Source of the DNA: Betaproteobacteria bacterium
Lineage (GTDB): Bacteria; Pseudomonadota; Gammaproteobacteria; Burkholderiales; Rhodocyclaceae
Length of the DNA stretch: 7,680 bases
Direction of reading: 5' to 3'
NCBI GenBank assembly: GCA_028065725.1
Contig: JAPTVL010000115.1
Location: 1 to 7,680, forward strand
Every line of letters begins with the position of its first letter. Position 1 is the first letter of the stretch. The notes under the pieces were generated by a model. The model worked only from the letters and a program-made list of their open reading frames with translations, searched no databases and had not been told where the DNA came from. Of the stretch, positions 5,840-7,680 are shown one piece after another. The position numbers and the translations under genes are program-made.

Positions 5840-7273
5840 GTGACTTTGACGATCGCGCAGCTTCGGTTACGCATGACGCTGAACCACTTCAAGCGGTTGG
5901 TGCTGGGCCAAGTGCATGTACCGAAGCTTGCGCAGGGCCGGGCACTTTTCGGGGAACTGGCCAAAGGCGACAACCCGACCCCGCGCAGGGCCTACCTGGA
6001 AAACGAGCAAGCACGCCCCGAGCAGAAGTTCGGGATGGATGTGGATCCGAGGACCTGGGACTCGTGGTTCAAATCTCCGAGCGCGCGCCCGAAGACGACA
6101 AACATCACGGCGCTTGATGACGTCGCTCTAGACTGGCACAGGGCAGGTCGTAGTCCGAGCGCGCCACCCGAACTGCTGAAGGGCAGCTTCTACCGGGAGC
6201 TCGTCTTCGGCGGCCTCTTGAAGAAGCTGCTGACGGACGTTCGCTCGGACGACCCGCGAAAGATCATTCAAGGCCGCGCTGCCGAATACGAGCCCGTATC
6301 GCCCCTCCACCTGCATGTCGACGCCCTGGAGTTGCTCAATTTCCGCGAATCGATTCCTGACGTCAGCCAGGAAGAGATCGTCGCGATCGGTGGCGCCCGG
6401 ATCTTTGACATACTGTTCTCGTGGTGGGGCGCCCTGGAATACCCCGGCATCTTGCAGTCGGCGTACGCCGGCTTCTGGTCCGAAGAGCGTGAGGCCTGGA
6501 AGGGTCTCTCGGATGCCGATCGCGAGCGTAGGCGCCTCGACCCGGCGTTCGTGTGGCAAGACGACCCAGAGGCCGCGGTGCAGGCCTCACTGCTTCACAA
6601 GCCGAACCGCACGCTGCTCGGGCAGGAGGCTCAGGCGGTGCCTGCTCGGATCTATCGGCTGCTGTTCGCGATCGGCTGCGACAGCGACTTTCTTCGAGAA
6701 GACGTTCTGCCTCGGTGGGCGTTGGACCTCGCCACAGCGGGCGCAGCGGCCGTGGCCCTTTTCTACGGCAACAATCCCTACTTGCGGCCGCACGAGGAGC
6801 AACTGATCCTCAATGCGATCGATGCCATGATGTTTGGCCGGCACGTTGATGGGGTCGCCGCCGAGCACCGCGCCAACCTCTGGGGCGGTGATGTGGTCGA
6901 AGTACTACGGGGGGCGATGAACAGCTGCCAGGTCGACTGGGGCCTCTCGGACAACTCCAACTTCTACCGCGCCAGGCAAGCCTACCGAGCGGAACTGCTG
7001 GCCCTAGGAATCGACGTCGACGACATCTATGACCTCGAAAGGCGTAAGCCGCGGCAACGCAGCCAAGGCTCAGCGGGCACAGCGACGACGTCACCCCCGA
7101 AGCAATTTGTGCATTTCGTGGATCCCCGCCGAACCGCGGCTCGACCGGAGCGTCCTGACGAGGGGACGGGAGCTCGTCCGCGCGACGACTCGCATCATGA
7201 CGCTCGACACTTGTCGGACGAGGATCTGCAGTGGCTGAACGAGCGAGTGCGCGGGCTCACCGGCGAAAACTGA
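5840..7273 (+). CDS. Uncharacterised protein of about 477 residues
   Basis: I do not recognise this protein. The open frame extends back to 5729, but the first part is unlike the rest. GTG at 5840 or TTG at 5846 follows AGAGGAGGG (5829-5837) and is the likelier start; TTG is better spaced, and ATG at 5873 lacks a binding site. It looks soluble, without a signal peptide. A well-folded-looking body (about 110-400) is rich in Trp, Tyr and Phe (F-S-W-W-G-A-L-E-Y-P-G at 193-203; A-L-F-Y-G-N-N-P-Y at 306-314). An A/G-rich hydrophobic helix lies at about 293-309, too short and mild to claim as membrane-spanning. A polar linker (about 401-455) follows, then a short amphipathic tail (about 458-474). 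No nuclease, ATPase or zinc motif is evident. It is followed after 25 nt by the antitoxin-like gene, so an operon is likely. Cargo of the transposon is possible. Confidence 0.75.
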   Translation: MTLTIAQLRLRMTLNHFKRLVLGQVHVPKLAQGRALFGELAKGDNPTPRRAYLENEQARPEQKFGMDVDPRTWDSWFKSPSARPKTTNITALDDVALDWHRAGRSPSAPPELLKGSFYRELVFGGLLKKLLTDVRSDDPRKIIQGRAAEYEPVSPLHLHVDALELLNFRESIPDVSQEEIVAIGGARIFDILFSWWGALEYPGILQSAYAGFWSEEREAWKGLSDADRERRRLDPAFVWQDDPEAAVQASLLHKPNRTLLGQEAQAVPARIYRLLFAIGCDSDFLREDVLPRWALDLATAGAAAVALFYGNNPYLRPHEEQLILNAIDAMMFGRHVDGVAAEHRANLWGGDVVEVLRGAMNSCQVDWGLSDNSNFYRARQAYRAELLALGIDVDDIYDLERRKPRQRSQGSAGTATTSPPKQFVHFVDPRRTAARPERPDEGTGARPRDDSHHDARHLSDEDLQWLNERVRGLTGEN

Positions 7274-7298
7274 AGGGCGCCCCTACGCCGCCTCCGAC

Positions 7299-7655
7299 AT
7301 GACCCACGTGGATGAATCCGTACACCAGCCGAACACCCCTCGGCTATCGCCGAAGGTCGTCGCGGATTTGCTCCTTTTGGAAGAAGATGAGATCGCTTCG
7401 ATCGCCGGCGTCGATCGGAACACGCTAGTTGCTCGGCCGGAGTCTTCTCGCGTCCAGGGGGCACTACGTGACCTCGTGGAGCTGCTATCGGCCGCCCTAC
7501 AAGTTCAGCCGGACCGCCAGCGAGCCGCGTCGTTCCTTCGGCATGAGCCGATCGCAGCCTTTGGCCAGAAGACGCTTCTGCAGTTGGTCCAGGATGGTCG
7601 AGCGGCAGATGCCAAGAGATACCTTGAGTCAGTTGGTGCTGGCTTTACGGGATGA
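7299..7655 (+). CDS. Antitoxin of the Xre/MbcA/ParS type (DUF2384 toxin-binding domain)
   Basis: A 118-residue protein in the size range of these antitoxins. Residues 16-50 (L-S-P-K-V-V-A-D-L-L then E-I-A-S-I-A-G-V-D-R-N-T-L) form the degenerate helix-turn-helix of the family. Residues 52-68 form the linking helix. Residues about 72-118 match the C-terminal toxin-binding domain: F-L-R-H-E-P-I-A-A-F-G-Q-K-T-L-L-Q-L-V-Q-D-G-R, then a helix ending in G-A-G-F. Known members neutralise RES-domain toxins, which destroy NAD+, and repress their own operon. The partner normally lies directly downstream, here at the window edge. A gene 25 nt upstream on the same strand is unusual for a simple two-gene toxin-antitoxin pair. 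The ATG at 7299 has no good ribosome binding site, suggesting coupling to the upstream gene; an in-frame GTG at 7308 is an alternative. Confidence 0.85.
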   Translation: MTHVDESVHQPNTPRLSPKVVADLLLLEEDEIASIAGVDRNTLVARPESSRVQGALRDLVELLSAALQVQPDRQRAASFLRHEPIAAFGQKTLLQLVQDGRAADAKRYLESVGAGFTG

Positions 7656-7680
7656 GCGGGTGACGTCCTGTTCGATCCTG

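Noticed and set aside
1..7680. CRISPR array, cas genes or guide RNA for CRISPR-associated transposition
   Set aside because: I saw no regularly spaced repeats and no cas-like protein on either strand. The gene set would be compatible with such a system, but nothing in the window shows one.
1..7680. tRNA or rRNA gene as an attachment site
   Set aside because: No cloverleaf-like pattern with conserved T-loop sequence and no rRNA stretch was noticed on either strand.

Overview
The window carries the transposition module of a Tn7-like (TnsABC/TniQ-type) transposon on the minus strand, occupying roughly positions 1-4978. Next to it are a regulator gene on the same strand and a divergent two-gene unit on the plus strand. 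The DNA is GC-rich, with G/C-ending codons and AGGAGG-type ribosome binding sites. This fits a high-GC proteobacterium, but nothing here fixes the genus.

Read on the minus strand, the module runs tnsA (4978-4325), tnsB (4344-2371), tnsC (2354-1242), tniQ (1249-197), then a second tniQ-family gene that starts at 200 and runs off the left edge. Spacing is that of a tight operon: 20-nt overlap, 16-nt gap, 8-nt overlap, 4-nt ATGA overlap. The key catalytic residues can be seen in TnsA (E, D, ExK), TnsB (DD35E) and TnsC (Walker A and B), so the machinery looks intact. TnsA plus TnsB implies cut-and-paste transposition. TnsC would connect the transposase to TniQ-family target selectors. Two tandem TniQ proteins suggest two targeting routes, or a two-part selector, and this is the most interesting feature of the window. 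No CRISPR repeats or cas genes are visible here; the left flank is where they would have to be looked for.

Upstream of tnsA lies a 310-nt gene-free stretch (4979-5288). It is rich in symmetric elements: a 16-bp palindrome, two short inverted repeats, a plausible plus-strand sigma70 promoter, and a strong TTCG-loop hairpin just past the end of the next gene. That gene (5729-5289, minus) encodes an Xre-type helix-turn-helix protein, a good candidate regulator of the transposition operon and of itself.

On the plus strand, 5840-7273 encodes a protein of about 477 residues that I do not recognise. Then 7299-7655 encodes an antitoxin of the Xre/MbcA/ParS type (DUF2384 toxin-binding domain). Its partner, usually a RES-domain toxin, would start at or just beyond the right edge. 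These genes may be transposon cargo or flanking DNA: no transposon end could be identified, so the boundary is open.
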